Source of the DNA: Streptomyces glomeratus | GTDB taxonomy: Bacteria; Actinomycetota; Actinomycetes; Streptomycetales; Streptomycetaceae | Direction of reading: 5' to 3' | DNA length: 64,000 nucleotides | Assembly: GCF_021462825.1 (NCBI RefSeq) | Contig: NZ_JAKEEB010000005.1 | Location: forward strand, 292,160 to 356,159 | In this document: one piece after another, positions 54,187 to 64,000 of the stretch | Layout: every line of letters starts with the position of its first letter | Position numbering within the stretch: position 1 is the stretch's first letter | Notes under the pieces: generated by a model | The model's database searches: none | What the model was told of the DNA's origin: nothing | What the model saw: the letters and a program-made list of their open reading frames with translations, nothing else | Program-made: the position numbers and the translations under genes

Positions 54187-56454
54187 TCAGACCCCGACCT
54201 TCTCCCCTTCCACCGCCGGCGGCTGAGGCGGCGTGGCCGTCGGGGCCGACTCGTCGTGCGTGAGGTCGGGCAGCCGGCGCAGCCACTTCGGCAGGTACCA
54301 GTTCCGCTCGCCGAGCAGGGCCATCACCGCCGGGAGCAGCACGCCCCGGATGACGGTCGCGTCGATGAGCACCGCCGCGGCGAGGCCCACACCCATCTGC
54401 TTCATGGACTGCATCGACAGCGTGCCGAAGATCGCGAAGACGGCGACCATGATGACCGCGGCGCTTGTGACGACCCCCGCCGTGGTGACCACGCCGTGCG
54501 CGATGGCCTCCTTCGTCGTACGGCCCCGCAGACGTGCCTCCCGGATCCGGGACACCACGAACACGTGGTAGTCCATCGACAGCCCGAACAGGATGACGAA
54601 GAGGAACAGCGGCAGCCAGGTGACGATGGCGCCCACGCCATGGGCGCCCACCAGCGACGCGCCCCAGCCGTGCTGGAAGACGGCGACCAGGATGCCGTAC
54701 GCCGCGCCGACCGACAGAAGGTTGAGCGCGATCGAGGTGACCGCGATCGTCAGCGAGCGGAAGGACAGAAGCATCAGCAGGAAGGCGAAGACCACGACGA
54801 ACGCGAACACCGGGACCACCGAGCCGACGAGCTGGTCGTTGAAGTCGTGCGAGCCCGCGACCTGCCCGGTGATCGGCGCCTGCACCCCGTCGACCTTGCC
54901 GAGGGTGTCCAGCCGCACCGTGTCGCGCAGCAGCTCCAGGCTCCTGCCCGCCTTGTCCAGGTCAGAGCCGCCGACCAGGGGTACGGAGATCACGGCCACG
55001 TTCTGCGCGTCGTGCAGCCGGATGTCGACCGGACCCCGCGAGGCGCCCGAACTGATCGCCTGCGTCCGGAAGTCGGCGAGCGCCGCCTTCACGTCGGGGG
55101 CGTTGATGTCCTTCGCCCGGACGACGACCTGGGCCGGCTCGGAGCCGCCCGGGAAGGCGTCGTTGACACGGTTGTACGTGGCCACGATGGGCAGCGTGTC
55201 GCCGAACTCCTGATCCATGGTCAGGTTCTGCGTCTTCATGCCGAGCGCGGGCGCCGCGACCGCCAGCAGCGCACCCGCCGCGACCACCAGCGAGACGGCG
55301 GGCCTGGCGAGGACGACCTTGAGCACGGCACCCCACACCCGGCTGCCCTCGCCGGAGGACCGGGCGCCGTTGCCGCGCCGCTTGTCCGGGTGCAGGAACG
55401 GAAGACGGCCCTTCTCCACCCGCTTGCCGAGCAGGGACAGCAGCGCGGGCAGCACGGTCACCGAACCCACCATGGCCACCGCCACCACCATCAGGGAGGC
55501 CAGACCCATCGCCTCGAAGGTGGCGATCCCCGTGAAGAGCATGCCCGCCATGGCGACGCACACGGTGACACCGGAGACGATGACGGCGCGCCCACTGGTC
55601 GCGGCGGCGATCTGCAGCGCGGCGCGCGGATCCCGGCCGGCCGCGCGCTCCTCACGCTCGCGCCGCAGATAGAACAGGCAGTAGTCGACGCCGACGGCCA
55701 TGCCCACCAGCAGCATCACGGAGTTGGCGGTGTCGCTCATCGGCTGCAGATGGCTGACGACGCCCATCAGACCCATCGTCGCCATGATCGCGGTGATGGC
55801 GAGCGCGACCGGGAGCAGCGCGGCGACCAGCGCGCCGAACGCGATCAGCAGGATGCCGAGCGCCACCGGAACCGCGGAGTACTCGGCCTGCTTGAAGTCG
55901 TCGCCGAAGGCGTCTTTGAACGTCTTCTGCATGCTGGCGCCGCCGATCTCCTCGATCCGCAGCCGTCCGTGCTCCTTCTGGACCCCGGCGACGGCCTTCA
56001 GCACCGGCTCGACCCGGTCGCCCGCGGTGTCCGCCTCCCCGCGCATGTCGAACTGCACCAGCGCGCTGCGGCCGTCCCTGGAAATGGTCTTGGTGTCGTA
56101 CGGAGACGTCACATTCGTCACCCGCCCGGTGCCCTCGACGGCCCGCACGACCGCGGTGACGGCCGAGCGGAACCCCGGGTCCGTGGCGGTGGTCCGGCCG
56201 TCCCTGGCCTGGATGAGGACGGTCTCACCGGCCGGCTGCTCGATGCCCGCGTCCTGGATGATCTGTGCGGCGGTGTGTGTCTCGCCCCCCATCTGGTCGC
56301 TTTCCTTGACGTCGACGCGGCCGGCCGCCGAGCCGACGGCCATGGACAGGACGACGAACAGTACCCAGATGCCGACGGCAGCCCATCGGTGCCGGGCGCT
56401 CCAGCCGCCGGCCCGCGCGGCGATGCCCCGCACCCGTGTGTCTCCGTTCCCCAT
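54187..56454 (-). CDS. MMPL/RND family transporter
   Basis: 755 residues, about 12 membrane segments in two halves, each with one N-terminal helix, a large extracytoplasmic domain, and five helices. The MMPL proton-relay Asp-Tyr pairs appear to be present as VGMAVGVDYCLFYLRR and GLSMDYHVFVV. Exports lipids or drugs in Actinobacteria. ATG 56454 is chosen just before the first helix, with GAGGGGG upstream. Divergent from the DUF1697 gene. Confidence 0.93.
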   Translation of the reverse strand: MGNGDTRVRGIAARAGGWSARHRWAAVGIWVLFVVLSMAVGSAAGRVDVKESDQMGGETHTAAQIIQDAGIEQPAGETVLIQARDGRTTATDPGFRSAVTAVVRAVEGTGRVTNVTSPYDTKTISRDGRSALVQFDMRGEADTAGDRVEPVLKAVAGVQKEHGRLRIEEIGGASMQKTFKDAFGDDFKQAEYSAVPVALGILLIAFGALVAALLPVALAITAIMATMGLMGVVSHLQPMSDTANSVMLLVGMAVGVDYCLFYLRREREERAAGRDPRAALQIAAATSGRAVIVSGVTVCVAMAGMLFTGIATFEAMGLASLMVVAVAMVGSVTVLPALLSLLGKRVEKGRLPFLHPDKRRGNGARSSGEGSRVWGAVLKVVLARPAVSLVVAAGALLAVAAPALGMKTQNLTMDQEFGDTLPIVATYNRVNDAFPGGSEPAQVVVRAKDINAPDVKAALADFRTQAISSGASRGPVDIRLHDAQNVAVISVPLVGGSDLDKAGRSLELLRDTVRLDTLGKVDGVQAPITGQVAGSHDFNDQLVGSVVPVFAFVVVFAFLLMLLSFRSLTIAVTSIALNLLSVGAAYGILVAVFQHGWGASLVGAHGVGAIVTWLPLFLFVILFGLSMDYHVFVVSRIREARLRGRTTKEAIAHGVVTTAGVVTSAAVIMVAVFAIFGTLSMQSMKQMGVGLAAAVLIDATVIRGVLLPAVMALLGERNWYLPKWLRRLPDLTHDESAPTATPPQPPAVEGEKVGV

Positions 56455-56686
56455 GACGGGCTTGCCCCCTCGTGTGCGGGTGACGGCCCCCTGCCGCCAC
56501 CGTTCGCTTCGACGGTAGGGCGGCACAAGGACCCCCACGTCGTGCTCGTCGGTGAACCGCGCAGCCTCCGTCTCCTCCCCTCGGACCCCGCCGCCTCACC
56601 ATCGGGGAGGAGAGCGACCCCTTACACCTAGTCCGGGTTCTCAGGGCCCCGCATCGGGGTCCTCGTCGCCGCTCTATGGTGGGCGG

Positions 56687-57241
56687 GTGACGACGAAGTA
56701 CGCGGCGCTGCTGCGCGGGATCAACGTGGGCGGCAGCAGAAAGCTCCCGATGGCCGATCTGCGCGCTCTCATGGAGGGGCTCGGCTACGGCGAAGCCCGC
56801 ACCTACCTCCAGAGCGGCCAGGCCGTCTTCGCCTGCGACCACGGTGACGAGGAGTCCCTGGCCGCCGAGCTGACCGGGGCGATCGAGCAGCGCTTCGGCT
56901 TCCCGGTCGATGTGCTGGTCCGCGACCACGCCTACCTGACGTCCGTGCGCGACGCCTGTCCGTTCCCCGCGGACCGGCTGGAGGCCAGGCAGCTGCACGT
57001 CACCTACTTCTCGCGACCGGTCGACGCCGAGCGGTTCGCCGAGATCGACCCGGCCGCGTATCTGCCGGAGGAGTTCCGGCTGGGCGACCGCGCCCTCTAT
57101 CTCTACGCCCCCGACGGGCTCGGCCGGTCCAAGCTGGCCGAGTTCCTCTCGAGGCCCCGGCTGACCAAGGGGCTCATCGCCACCACACGGAACTGGAACA
57201 CCGTCGTCAAGCTGGTCGAGCTGACCGCCCAGGCAGGGTGA
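56687..57241 (+). CDS. DUF1697 family protein
   Basis: 184 residues from GTG 56687. Conserved start YAALLRGINVGGSRKLPMADLRALMEGLGY, YLQSGQAVF, and end TRNWNTVVKLVEL define DUF1697, a small alpha/beta cytosolic family of unknown function. A 15-base hairpin (57270-57284) follows. Single gene. Confidence 0.92.
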   Translation: MTTKYAALLRGINVGGSRKLPMADLRALMEGLGYGEARTYLQSGQAVFACDHGDEESLAAELTGAIEQRFGFPVDVLVRDHAYLTSVRDACPFPADRLEARQLHVTYFSRPVDAERFAEIDPAAYLPEEFRLGDRALYLYAPDGLGRSKLAEFLSRPRLTKGLIATTRNWNTVVKLVELTAQAG

Positions 57242-57627
57242 CCGCAGCGTCCTCGCCGACCGGTTCGGCGACGACGCCGTCGTCCCGTGCTCCCCAGCCG
57301 GTCTCCTCGCGCCGGTGAGTCGAGACCGCCCGGCCGGCAACCCCTGGTGAACCGCCCGTACGCACCCACACCGGCGCCCCTGTCCGGGGGGCTCCACGCC
57401 GCCTCGGTGGGGTCCCGTCTAGGGGGCGGTTAAGGGTAGGGGCCGCGCAGCGCCATGCGTACCGTCATTCATGCCCGCGTTGATTCCCGGCAGTGGTCAA
57501 GCGCGGTGAAAGCCGGCTGTTTTCCGGCGTCTTGAAGTCTTCGGCCAAGCAGAAGCAGGCGCGTGACCTCTGTGGCGGACGCATTGCTCGTGCGCTGTCC
57601 GTCGCGTGCCGAACGGGGAGGAAAGTC
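57242..57627. other. Intergenic region upstream of the PKS cluster
   Basis: About 390 bases. One inverted repeat (GACGACG-C-CGTCGTC, 57270-57284) serves as a likely terminator for DUF1697. No convincing gene or clear promoter is seen; TTGA-N13-TCAA (57482-57502) is a weak symmetric element. Confidence 0.4.
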
Positions 57628-57798
57628 ATGGACGCATCGGCCCGAGCTCTGCCCGACGTGGGCGGCCATAACCCATTCCGCATTTCCGTCTTCGCGGTCC
57701 CCGCCGTACGTCACGTCGCACGTCGCGCGGAGACCTTCCGGAAGCGGGCCGAATACGACCGGCTTTTGCGGCCCGGTCATCTCTCGCCGGCCCTTTGA
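57628..57798 (+). CDS. Candidate small protein before the PKS
   Basis: 56-residue reading frame [13 protein letters not shown] onward to HLSPAL, with a strong GGGGAGGAAAGTC site before ATG 57628, 90 bases before the PKS start. It is basic, with two short hydrophobic stretches. Codon bias is weaker than in established genes and no homologue is known to me. It may be a leader peptide or a false frame. Confidence 0.35.
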   Translation: MDASARALPDVGGHNPFRISVFAVPAVRHVARRAETFRKRAEYDRLLRPGHLSPAL

Positions 57799-57887
57799 TC
57801 GCCCACGCCACGCGGTTTTCTCCACATAAGCCTGAAACCCGCGCGCCGGCTGCACCGCGCGCGGTCGCCGAAAGGAAGAGCCACACC

Positions 57888-60800
57888 ATGGCCAGTGCAC
57901 CCGGGTCCGGTATACCGGCGGCTGACACGGTACCGGGCGAACCCATCGCCGTCGTAGGCATGTCCTGTCGTTTCCCCGGGGCGCCCGGACCGGAGGCGTA
58001 CTGGCGATTGCTGAAGGCCGGAGAGAGCGCCGTGTCCGACCGGTCGCCCGACGCGCGACCCGGTCTGCCCCCCGGCGTGCCGACCAGGCCCGCCGGATTC
58101 CTCGACGCCGTCGACGGATTCGACCCCGAGTTCTTCGGCATCACACCCCGTGAGGCGGCGGGCATCGACCCGCAGCAACGGCTCATGCTCGAACTCGCCT
58201 GGGAGGCACTGGAGCACGCCGGAATCGTCCCGGGCACGATCCGGGGCGCTCAGGCGGGAGTGTTCGTCGGCGCGATCTGGGACGACTACGCGAAACTCGC
58301 GCACCAGCACGGGGCCGACTCGGTGACCCACCACACCATCACCGGTGTCAGCCGGAGCATCATCGCGAACCGGGTCTCGTACGTCCTCGGTCTGCGCGGC
58401 CCAAGCCTGGTCGTCGACTCGGCCCAGTCCTCCTCGCTGGTCGCCGTCCAGCTCGCCTGCGAAAGCCTGCGCAAGGGCGACTGCGAGACGGCTCTGGCGG
58501 GCGGGGTCAGCCTGAACCTGGTGCCCGAGGGCTTCGTGGTGGCCGAGAAGTTCGGCGCCCTGTCGCCCGACGGCCGCACCTACACCTTCGACGAGCGCGC
58601 CAACGGCTATGTGCGGGGTGAGGGCGGCGGCGGCGTCGTCCTCAAGACGCTGCGCCGGGCGCTCGCCGACGGCGACACCGTCCACGGCCTGATCCGCGGC
58701 GGAGCAGTCAACAACGACGGTGGCGGCGACAACCTCACCGCCCCCAGCCGGGCCGCGCAGGAGGAGGTGCTGCGGCGCGCCTGCGAACAGGCCGGCGTCG
58801 TCCCCGCGGACGTACGGTTCGTCGAACTGCACGGCACGGGTACCCCGCTCGGCGACCCGGTCGAGGCGGCCGCCGTCGGCGCCGTGCTCGGCAGCGGCCG
58901 TCCGGCCGGCTCGCCCCTGCTCGTCGGCTCCGTCAAGCCCAACATCGGGCATCTGGAAGGCGCGGCCGGAATCGCGGGCCTGATCAAGGCGGTGCTCTGC
59001 CTACGGGAGAAGACCCTCGTCCCGAGCCTCAACTTCCGGTCCGCCAACCCGGCCATCCCCCTCGACGACCTCGGGCTGAGGGTCAACGACGCCCTCACCC
59101 CGCTTGACCCCGCCGCCGGCGCCCCGCTGCTGGCCGGCGTCTCCTCCTTCGGCATGGGCGGCACCAACTGCCATCTGCTCCTGTCCGACTGGACGCCCGC
59201 CTCGCAGGACGAGGAGACTCCGCAACGGGAGGCGCCCGCCCGCAGCCTCGCGGTGCCCACCCCCGTCACGGTGTCCGGGCGCACCGCCGACGCACTGCGC
59301 GCCCAGGCCGATGCGCTGCGCGCCCACCTCGAGGCCCACCCCGGACAGAACCTCGGCGACGTCGCCCACGCCCTGGCCTGCACCAGGACCCCGTTCGAGC
59401 ACCGTGCCGTGCTGCTCGCCGACGACCGTGAGACGGTGCTGGCCGGTCTGTCCTCGCTCGCCTCGGGGGACGCCTTCCCGCAGGTGGTGTCCGGGACCGT
59501 CCAGCCCGGCGAGCCGGCCTTCCTGTTCACCGGGCAGGGCAGCCAGCGGGCCGGCATGGGCCGTGAGCTGTACGACACGTACCCGGTGTTCGCCGCCGCG
59601 CTCGACGAGGTCTGCGCCCTGCTCGACGAACACCTCGACCGCCCGGTCAAGGACCTGATGTTCCTGCCGGAGGACTCCGACGACGCCGGACTGCTGGACC
59701 TCACGGGGTACACCCAGGCCGCGCTCTTCGCGTACGAGACCGCCCTGTTCCGCCTGCTGGAGGACTGGGGCATCCACCCCCACGTCGTCGTCGGGCACTC
59801 CATCGGGGAGCTGTCCGCGGCGCACGCCGCCGGTGTTCTCTCCCTCGCGGACGCATGCGCCCTGGTCGCGGCCCGGGGACGGCTCATGCAGCAGCTGCCG
59901 CCCGGTGGCGCGATGGTCTCCGTCCAGGCATCCGAACAGGACGTGCTGCCCACTCTCGCGGGCCGGGAGGGCCGGGTCGCCGTCGCGGCGGTCAACGGCC
60001 CGCTGTCCACCGTGATCGCCGGTGACGAGGACGCCGTGCTCGCCGTCGCCGAGCAGTGGCGCGAACAGGGCCGCAAGACCAGGCGACTGCGTGTGAGCCA
60101 TGCCTTCCACTCGCCCCACATGGACGCCATGCTCGACGCCTTCCGCGCCGTCGCGTCCAGCCTCACCTACCACCCCCCGCGCATCCCCGTGGTGTCCAAC
60201 CTCACCGGCCGCCTCGTCGCCGCGCAGGACATCGGCACCCCCGACCACTGGGTCCGCCACGCCCGCGAGGCCGTCCGCTTCCACGACGGCATCAGGACGC
60301 TCGAGGAGAAGGGCGTTCGGACCTTCCTGGAGATCGGGCCCGACGCGGTGCTCGCGGCGATGGGCCGCGAGTGCGTGTCCGCCGAGCGCGAGGGGGACAC
60401 CGCGTTCGTGCCGACGGCACGGCGTGGCCGGCCGGAGGTGCCCGCACTGCTCGGAGCGCTCGCCGAACTGCACGTCCGCGGCACCACCGTCGCCTGGGAG
60501 AAGGCGATCGCCGACCGGGCCGGCCACCGTGTGCGGCTGCCCACCTACGCCTTCCAGCGCCGCTCCTACTGGCTGGAGGCACCGAGCCGTACGGCCGCCG
60601 ATGTCGGCTCGGCCGGACTCTCACCGGTCGACCATCCGCTGCTGGGTGCCGTGGTGCCCAGGCCCGAGGCCGGGGAGCTGACGCTGACCGGCCGTCTTTC
60701 CCCGCACGGCCAGCCCTGGCTCGCGTGCCACCGCGTCCACGACGAGATCGTGGTGCCCGCCGGAGTCTTCGTCGAGCTGGCCCTGCAAGCAGGCGCCGAG

Positions 60801-63800
60801 ACCGACACCGCGCGGATCGAGGAACTGACGCTTCAGTCGCCGCTGGTGCTGCCGGCGGACGGCGGTGTGCGGTTCCAGGTCGGCCTCGGAGCGCCCGACG
60901 CCCAGGGGAGGCGCACGCTCTTCGTGCACTCCCGGCCCGAGGACGCCGAGCCGAACGCCTCCTGGACCCGGCACGCCGTCGGCACGCTCGCCCCGGCCGG
61001 CCCCGAAGCCCGCTTCGACCTGAGCGCCTGGCCTCCCGCCGGAGCGGTGCCGGTCGGCATCGACGCCCTGGAGACCCCTCTGGACCCGGAGTTCGTGGCG
61101 CCGACAGCGGCATGGAGCCTGGGCGAGGAGCTCTTCGTCGAGGTGGCCGTGCGCGCCGAGCACCGCGAAGGGGCCGCCCGCTTCGTACTGCACCCCGGTC
61201 TGCTCGACGCCGCCGTGTACACACTCGGCCGTAACGGCACGCCCCCCGCCGGCACGGATCCCGCCGCGGTATCCGTGCCCGCCGTATGGCAGGGCGTGCA
61301 GGTGTACGCGGCCGGAGCGGACGTCCTGAGGGTACGGATCACCCCGGCCGCCGAAGCGTCCTCGGCCGGCCGGGCCGGCGCTTTCTCACTCACCGTCGCC
61401 GACGGCGCGGGACTGCCGCTGGCCACGGTCGACGCCGTGAGCCCGGCACCGCTGTCCGCGGAAGAGGTACGCCGTGCGGCCGGCACGCCCGGACACGACG
61501 CGTTCTTCCAGGTGGGCTGGACGGGCCTGGCCCTCACACCGGGCGACGTGCCGCCCGGCCGGTGGGCCGTGGCGGGAACCGACGACTTCGGCCTGGCCGC
61601 CGCGCTCACCGCAGCCGACGGGGGAGTGGTGGTCCACCCGGACATGGCCGCGGTGGTCGCAGCGGCGGATTCCGCCCCGCCCGAGGTGATCCTGCTGCCC
61701 TGCCCCACTCCGGCGGTCGCCGAGACGGCCGACGCGGTCGCCGAGGCCGTCCGCGCCGCCGCCGAGGACACCCTCGCCCGGCTGCGGTCCTGGCACGAGG
61801 ACGAACGACTCGCCGGCTCCCGGCTGGTGTTCGTCACCCGGGCCGCTGCCGACACCGGCACCGGCGACGACGGGCCCGACCTGGTCGGCTCCGCGCTGTG
61901 GGGGCTGCTGCGGTCGGTGCGCGCGGAGTACCCCGGCCGGATCGGCCTGCTGGACCTCGGCCGCGGGCGGGGGTCACTGCGCCTGCTCCGTGCGGCGGTC
62001 GCCTCGGGCGAGCCGGAACTCGCCCTGCGCAACGGTTCGGTGCTGGTCCCGCGGCTGCGGAGGCCACAGCCACCGACGCGTCCGGCCCCCGCCTGGGAGT
62101 CCGGCGGGACGGTCCTGATCACCGGCGGCACGGGTGGGCTCGGCTCCCTGGTGGCCCGCCATCTGGCCGCCGAGCAGGGCGTCCGGCACCTTCTCCTGGC
62201 CGGCCGAGGCGGAGACGGCGAGGAAGGGGCCGCGGAACTCGTCTCGGACCTGAGGGCGTCGGGCGTCCAGGTGACCGCGGCGGCCTGTGACATCGCCGAC
62301 CGGGACGCCCTGGTATCCCTGCTCGCCGGCATCCCCGACGAGCATCCGCTGACCGCGGTGGTGCACGCCGAGGCCGTACTCGACGACGGCCCCGTCACCA
62401 CGGAGACCTCGGGGCGGATCGAGCGAGTGCTGCGCCCCGAGGTGGCAGCCGCGCTGCATCTGCACGAGCTGACCAGGCATCGGAACCTCTCCGACTTCGT
62501 CCTGTTCTCGTCGGTGGCCGGCACGATCGGTCACGTGGGCGGGGCCGCGCACGCGGCGGCCCATGCCTTCCTCGACGGCCTCGCCCACAAGCGCCGGGCC
62601 GAGGGGCTGCCCGCTCTGTCCCTGGCCTGGGGACCGTGGGACCACGACAGCGATCCGGCCCGCGGCCTCGACGACAAGGACCGTGCCCGGCCCGGCCGTT
62701 CCGGTCTGGTGCCGCTCGGCGTGGACGAAGGGCTGTCCCTGTTCGCCCGGGCCCGCGCGGTGGACGCACCCGTCCTGGTCCCCGCCCGCTTCGACCGCGC
62801 CGCATGGACCGCCAGGGCCGCCGGCGAAGAGGTGCCGGGCGTGCTCCGCGGCCTGGTCACATCCCCGAGGCGCCGGGCCTCGGCGGCGGAGCCGAGCGAC
62901 CGGACCGGCACGCCGGGCACGGGCCTCGCCCAGCGGCTGAAGGCGCTGTCCAGGGACGACGGCGAGCGGCTGGTCGACGAGATCGTCCGCACCCAGGTCG
63001 CCGCCGTCATGGGATACGCCACCGCGGACGCCGTCGACGCCTCCCGGTCGTTCAAGGACCTCGGCTTCGACTCCCTCACCGGTGTGGAGCTGCGCGACAG
63101 GCTCAGCGCCGCCGCCGGCATCCGCCTGCCCGCCACCTTGGTCTTCGACCATCCCACGACCGAGGCGGTCGTCCGCCATCTGAACTCCGCACTCCTCGGC
63201 GAGCCGGAGGACCAGGCCGGCCCCCAGGTCTTCGCCGCCGCGGCCGAGGGCGACCCCATCGTCATCGTGGGGATGGGGTGCCGGTATCCGGGTGGTGTGG
63301 GGTCGCCGGAGGATCTGTGGCGGCTGGTGGTGTCGGGTGGGGACGCGATTTCGGGGTTCCCGGTCGATCGTGGGTGGGATCTGGAGGGGTTGTACGACCC
63401 GGAGGGGGAGCGTGCGGGGACGTCGTATACGCGTGAGGGTGGTTTCCTGCACGAGGCGGCGGAGTTCGACGCGGAGTTCTTCGGGATCTCGCCGCGTGAG
63501 GCGCTGGCGATGGATCCGCAGCAGCGGTTGCTGCTGGAGGTGTCGTGGGAGGCGCTGGAGCGTGCGGGGATCGACCCGGTGACGCTGCGCGGCAGCCGCA
63601 CCGGCGTCTACGCCGGAACCTTCATGTTCCGTGATCCCGCTACGGAACCCGGAGGCACCGAGGGCTACCAGATGACCGGCAGCGCGGCCAGCGTGCTGTC
63701 GGGGCGGGTGTCGTACACGTTGGGTCTCGAGGGTCCGGCGGTGACGGTGGATACGGCGTGTTCTTCGTCGTTGGTGGCGTTGCACATGGCTGCTCAGGCG

Positions 63801-64000
63801 TTGCGGCAGGGTGAGTGCTCGCTGGCGTTGGCGGGTGGGGTGACGGTGATGTCGACGCCGGGCACGTTTGTGGAGTTCAGCCGGCAGAGGGGGTTGTCGG
63901 GGGACGGTCGGTGCAAGGCGTTCTCGGCGTCGGCGGATGGGACGGGCTGGGCCGAGGGTGTGGGTGTGCTGGTGGTGGAGCGGTTGTCGGATGCCGTGCG
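57888..64000 (+). CDS. Modular type I polyketide synthase, KSQ loading module and module 1 KS (partial)
   Basis: Begins ATG 57888 (AAGGAAG upstream) and continues past the window. The starter module is KSQ (about 19-445; active-site Cys is Gln180 in DSAQSSS), AT (about 540-830; Ser638 in GHSIGE; malonyl-type HAFH 738-741), DH (from His916), KR (from TGGTGGLG 1412-1419) and ACP (Ser1729, LGFDSL). KSQ decarboxylates malonyl-ACP to an acetyl starter. DH has HxxxDxxxxP in place of HxxxGxxxxP (His948, Asp952), and KR lacks Lys (Glu1518), Tyr (His1555) and Asn (His1559); Ser1542 remains. Module 1 KS starts near 1789 with active Cys1958. No N-terminal docking helix, as expected for the first protein. 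Confidence 0.93.
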   Translation, partial: MASAPGSGIPAADTVPGEPIAVVGMSCRFPGAPGPEAYWRLLKAGESAVSDRSPDARPGLPPGVPTRPAGFLDAVDGFDPEFFGITPREAAGIDPQQRLMLELAWEALEHAGIVPGTIRGAQAGVFVGAIWDDYAKLAHQHGADSVTHHTITGVSRSIIANRVSYVLGLRGPSLVVDSAQSSSLVAVQLACESLRKGDCETALAGGVSLNLVPEGFVVAEKFGALSPDGRTYTFDERANGYVRGEGGGGVVLKTLRRALADGDTVHGLIRGGAVNNDGGGDNLTAPSRAAQEEVLRRACEQAGVVPADVRFVELHGTGTPLGDPVEAAAVGAVLGSGRPAGSPLLVGSVKPNIGHLEGAAGIAGLIKAVLCLREKTLVPSLNFRSANPAIPLDDLGLRVNDALTPLDPAAGAPLLAGVSSFGMGGTNCHLLLSDWTPASQDEETPQREAPARSLAVPTPVTVSGRTADALRAQADALRAHLEAHPGQNLGDVAHALACTRTPFEHRAVLLADDRETVLAGLSSLASGDAFPQVVSGTVQPGEPAFLFTGQGSQRAGMGRELYDTYPVFAAALDEVCALLDEHLDRPVKDLMFLPEDSDDAGLLDLTGYTQAALFAYETALFRLLEDWGIHPHVVVGHSIGELSAAHAAGVLSLADACALVAARGRLMQQLPPGGAMVSVQASEQDVLPTLAGREGRVAVAAVNGPLSTVIAGDEDAVLAVAEQWREQGRKTRRLRVSHAFHSPHMDAMLDAFRAVASSLTYHPPRIPVVSNLTGRLVAAQDIGTPDHWVRHAREAVRFHDGIRTLEEKGVRTFLEIGPDAVLAAMGRECVSAEREGDTAFVPTARRGRPEVPALLGALAELHVRGTTVAWEKAIADRAGHRVRLPTYAFQRRSYWLEAPSRTAADVGSAGLSPVDHPLLGAVVPRPEAGELTLTGRLSPHGQPWLACHRVHDEIVVPAGVFVELALQAGAETDTARIEELTLQSPLVLPADGGVRFQVGLGAPDAQGRRTLFVHSRPEDAEPNASWTRHAVGTLAPAGPEARFDLSAWPPAGAVPVGIDALETPLDPEFVAPTAAWSLGEELFVEVAVRAEHREGAARFVLHPGLLDAAVYTLGRNGTPPAGTDPAAVSVPAVWQGVQVYAAGADVLRVRITPAAEASSAGRAGAFSLTVADGAGLPLATVDAVSPAPLSAEEVRRAAGTPGHDAFFQVGWTGLALTPGDVPPGRWAVAGTDDFGLAAALTAADGGVVVHPDMAAVVAAADSAPPEVILLPCPTPAVAETADAVAEAVRAAAEDTLARLRSWHEDERLAGSRLVFVTRAAADTGTGDDGPDLVGSALWGLLRSVRAEYPGRIGLLDLGRGRGSLRLLRAAVASGEPELALRNGSVLVPRLRRPQPPTRPAPAWESGGTVLITGGTGGLGSLVARHLAAEQGVRHLLLAGRGGDGEEGAAELVSDLRASGVQVTAAACDIADRDALVSLLAGIPDEHPLTAVVHAEAVLDDGPVTTETSGRIERVLRPEVAAALHLHELTRHRNLSDFVLFSSVAGTIGHVGGAAHAAAHAFLDGLAHKRRAEGLPALSLAWGPWDHDSDPARGLDDKDRARPGRSGLVPLGVDEGLSLFARARAVDAPVLVPARFDRAAWTARAAGEEVPGVLRGLVTSPRRRASAAEPSDRTGTPGTGLAQRLKALSRDDGERLVDEIVRTQVAAVMGYATADAVDASRSFKDLGFDSLTGVELRDRLSAAAGIRLPATLVFDHPTTEAVVRHLNSALLGEPEDQAGPQVFAAAAEGDPIVIVGMGCRYPGGVGSPEDLWRLVVSGGDAISGFPVDRGWDLEGLYDPEGERAGTSYTREGGFLHEAAEFDAEFFGISPREALAMDPQQRLLLEVSWEALERAGIDPVTLRGSRTGVYAGTFMFRDPATEPGGTEGYQMTGSAASVLSGRVSYTLGLEGPAVTVDTACSSSLVALHMAAQALRQGECSLALAGGVTVMSTPGTFVEFSRQRGLSGDGRCKAFSASADGTGWAEGVGVLVVERLSDAV

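Noticed and set aside
54256..56631. Long plus-strand frame opposite the MMPL gene
   Set aside because: Antisense shadow; His/Arg/Asp-rich with no recognisable domain.

Overview
This window is very GC rich, has dense genes with GC-biased third codon positions, frequent GTG starts and GTGA/ATGA overlaps, and carries a two-domain geosmin synthase, an SSI-type protease inhibitor, a SAV2148-type HEPN gene and a modular type I polyketide synthase. It is almost certainly a Streptomyces chromosome (conserved core/arm-proximal housekeeping region running into a biosynthetic cluster). No rRNA, tRNA, CRISPR array, transposase or integrase was recognised.

Layout. 1-13 kb: a DUF4142 secreted protein, a DUF692 (MNIO-like) protein, a secreted GH16 glycosidase, a divergent DMT transporter/LysR pair, then a long minus-strand run (PTH2-type peptidyl-tRNA hydrolase, deacetylase lipoprotein, PPK2 kinase, slipin, SulP transporter coupled to a beta-carbonic anhydrase). 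13-22 kb: zapE divergent from a RibD-type reductase, a conserved small protein, murC, msrB, a lone molybdopterin-binding domain, and a complete quaternary-amine (OpuC/ProU-like) ABC importer whose binding protein has its own promoter. 22-30.7 kb: VOC protein, DUF6230/DUF6114 membrane pair, small secreted protein, an anchored LPMO, an ARMT1-like phosphatase, and a P450/hydrolase operon divergent from geoA. 33-34.1 kb is a decayed patch with a frameshifted LysR remnant.

34-48.7 kb: PDZ protein, M24 peptidase, an APH-fold protein lacking catalytic residues, and the glycogen-to-trehalose enzymes treZ, treY and glgX on the minus strand, interleaved with plus-strand DUW-type regulatory or proteolytic genes (DUF1707-FHA protein; a metallocarboxypeptidase translationally coupled to an SSI inhibitor). 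GlgX (debranching), TreY (end isomerisation) and TreZ (trehalose release) together form the TreXYZ route. A secreted-protein gene is split by an in-frame TAG next to a copper amine oxidase homologue.

48.8-57.9 kb: SAV2148 HEPN gene, then a DnaQ-type exonuclease gene that is broken in two, with about 2.4 kb of foreign-looking DNA in place of its middle. The foreign DNA carries another exonuclease of the same family and an S1-domain RNA-binding protein. An intact APH-family kinase, an MMPL transporter and a DUF1697 protein follow. 57.9 kb to the window end is the start of a modular PKS: a KSQ loading module with malonyl-type AT, degenerate DH and KR, and ACP, followed by the active KS of module 1. 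The two strongest points for follow-up are the replaced exonuclease locus and the fossil reductive domains in the KSQ loading module.
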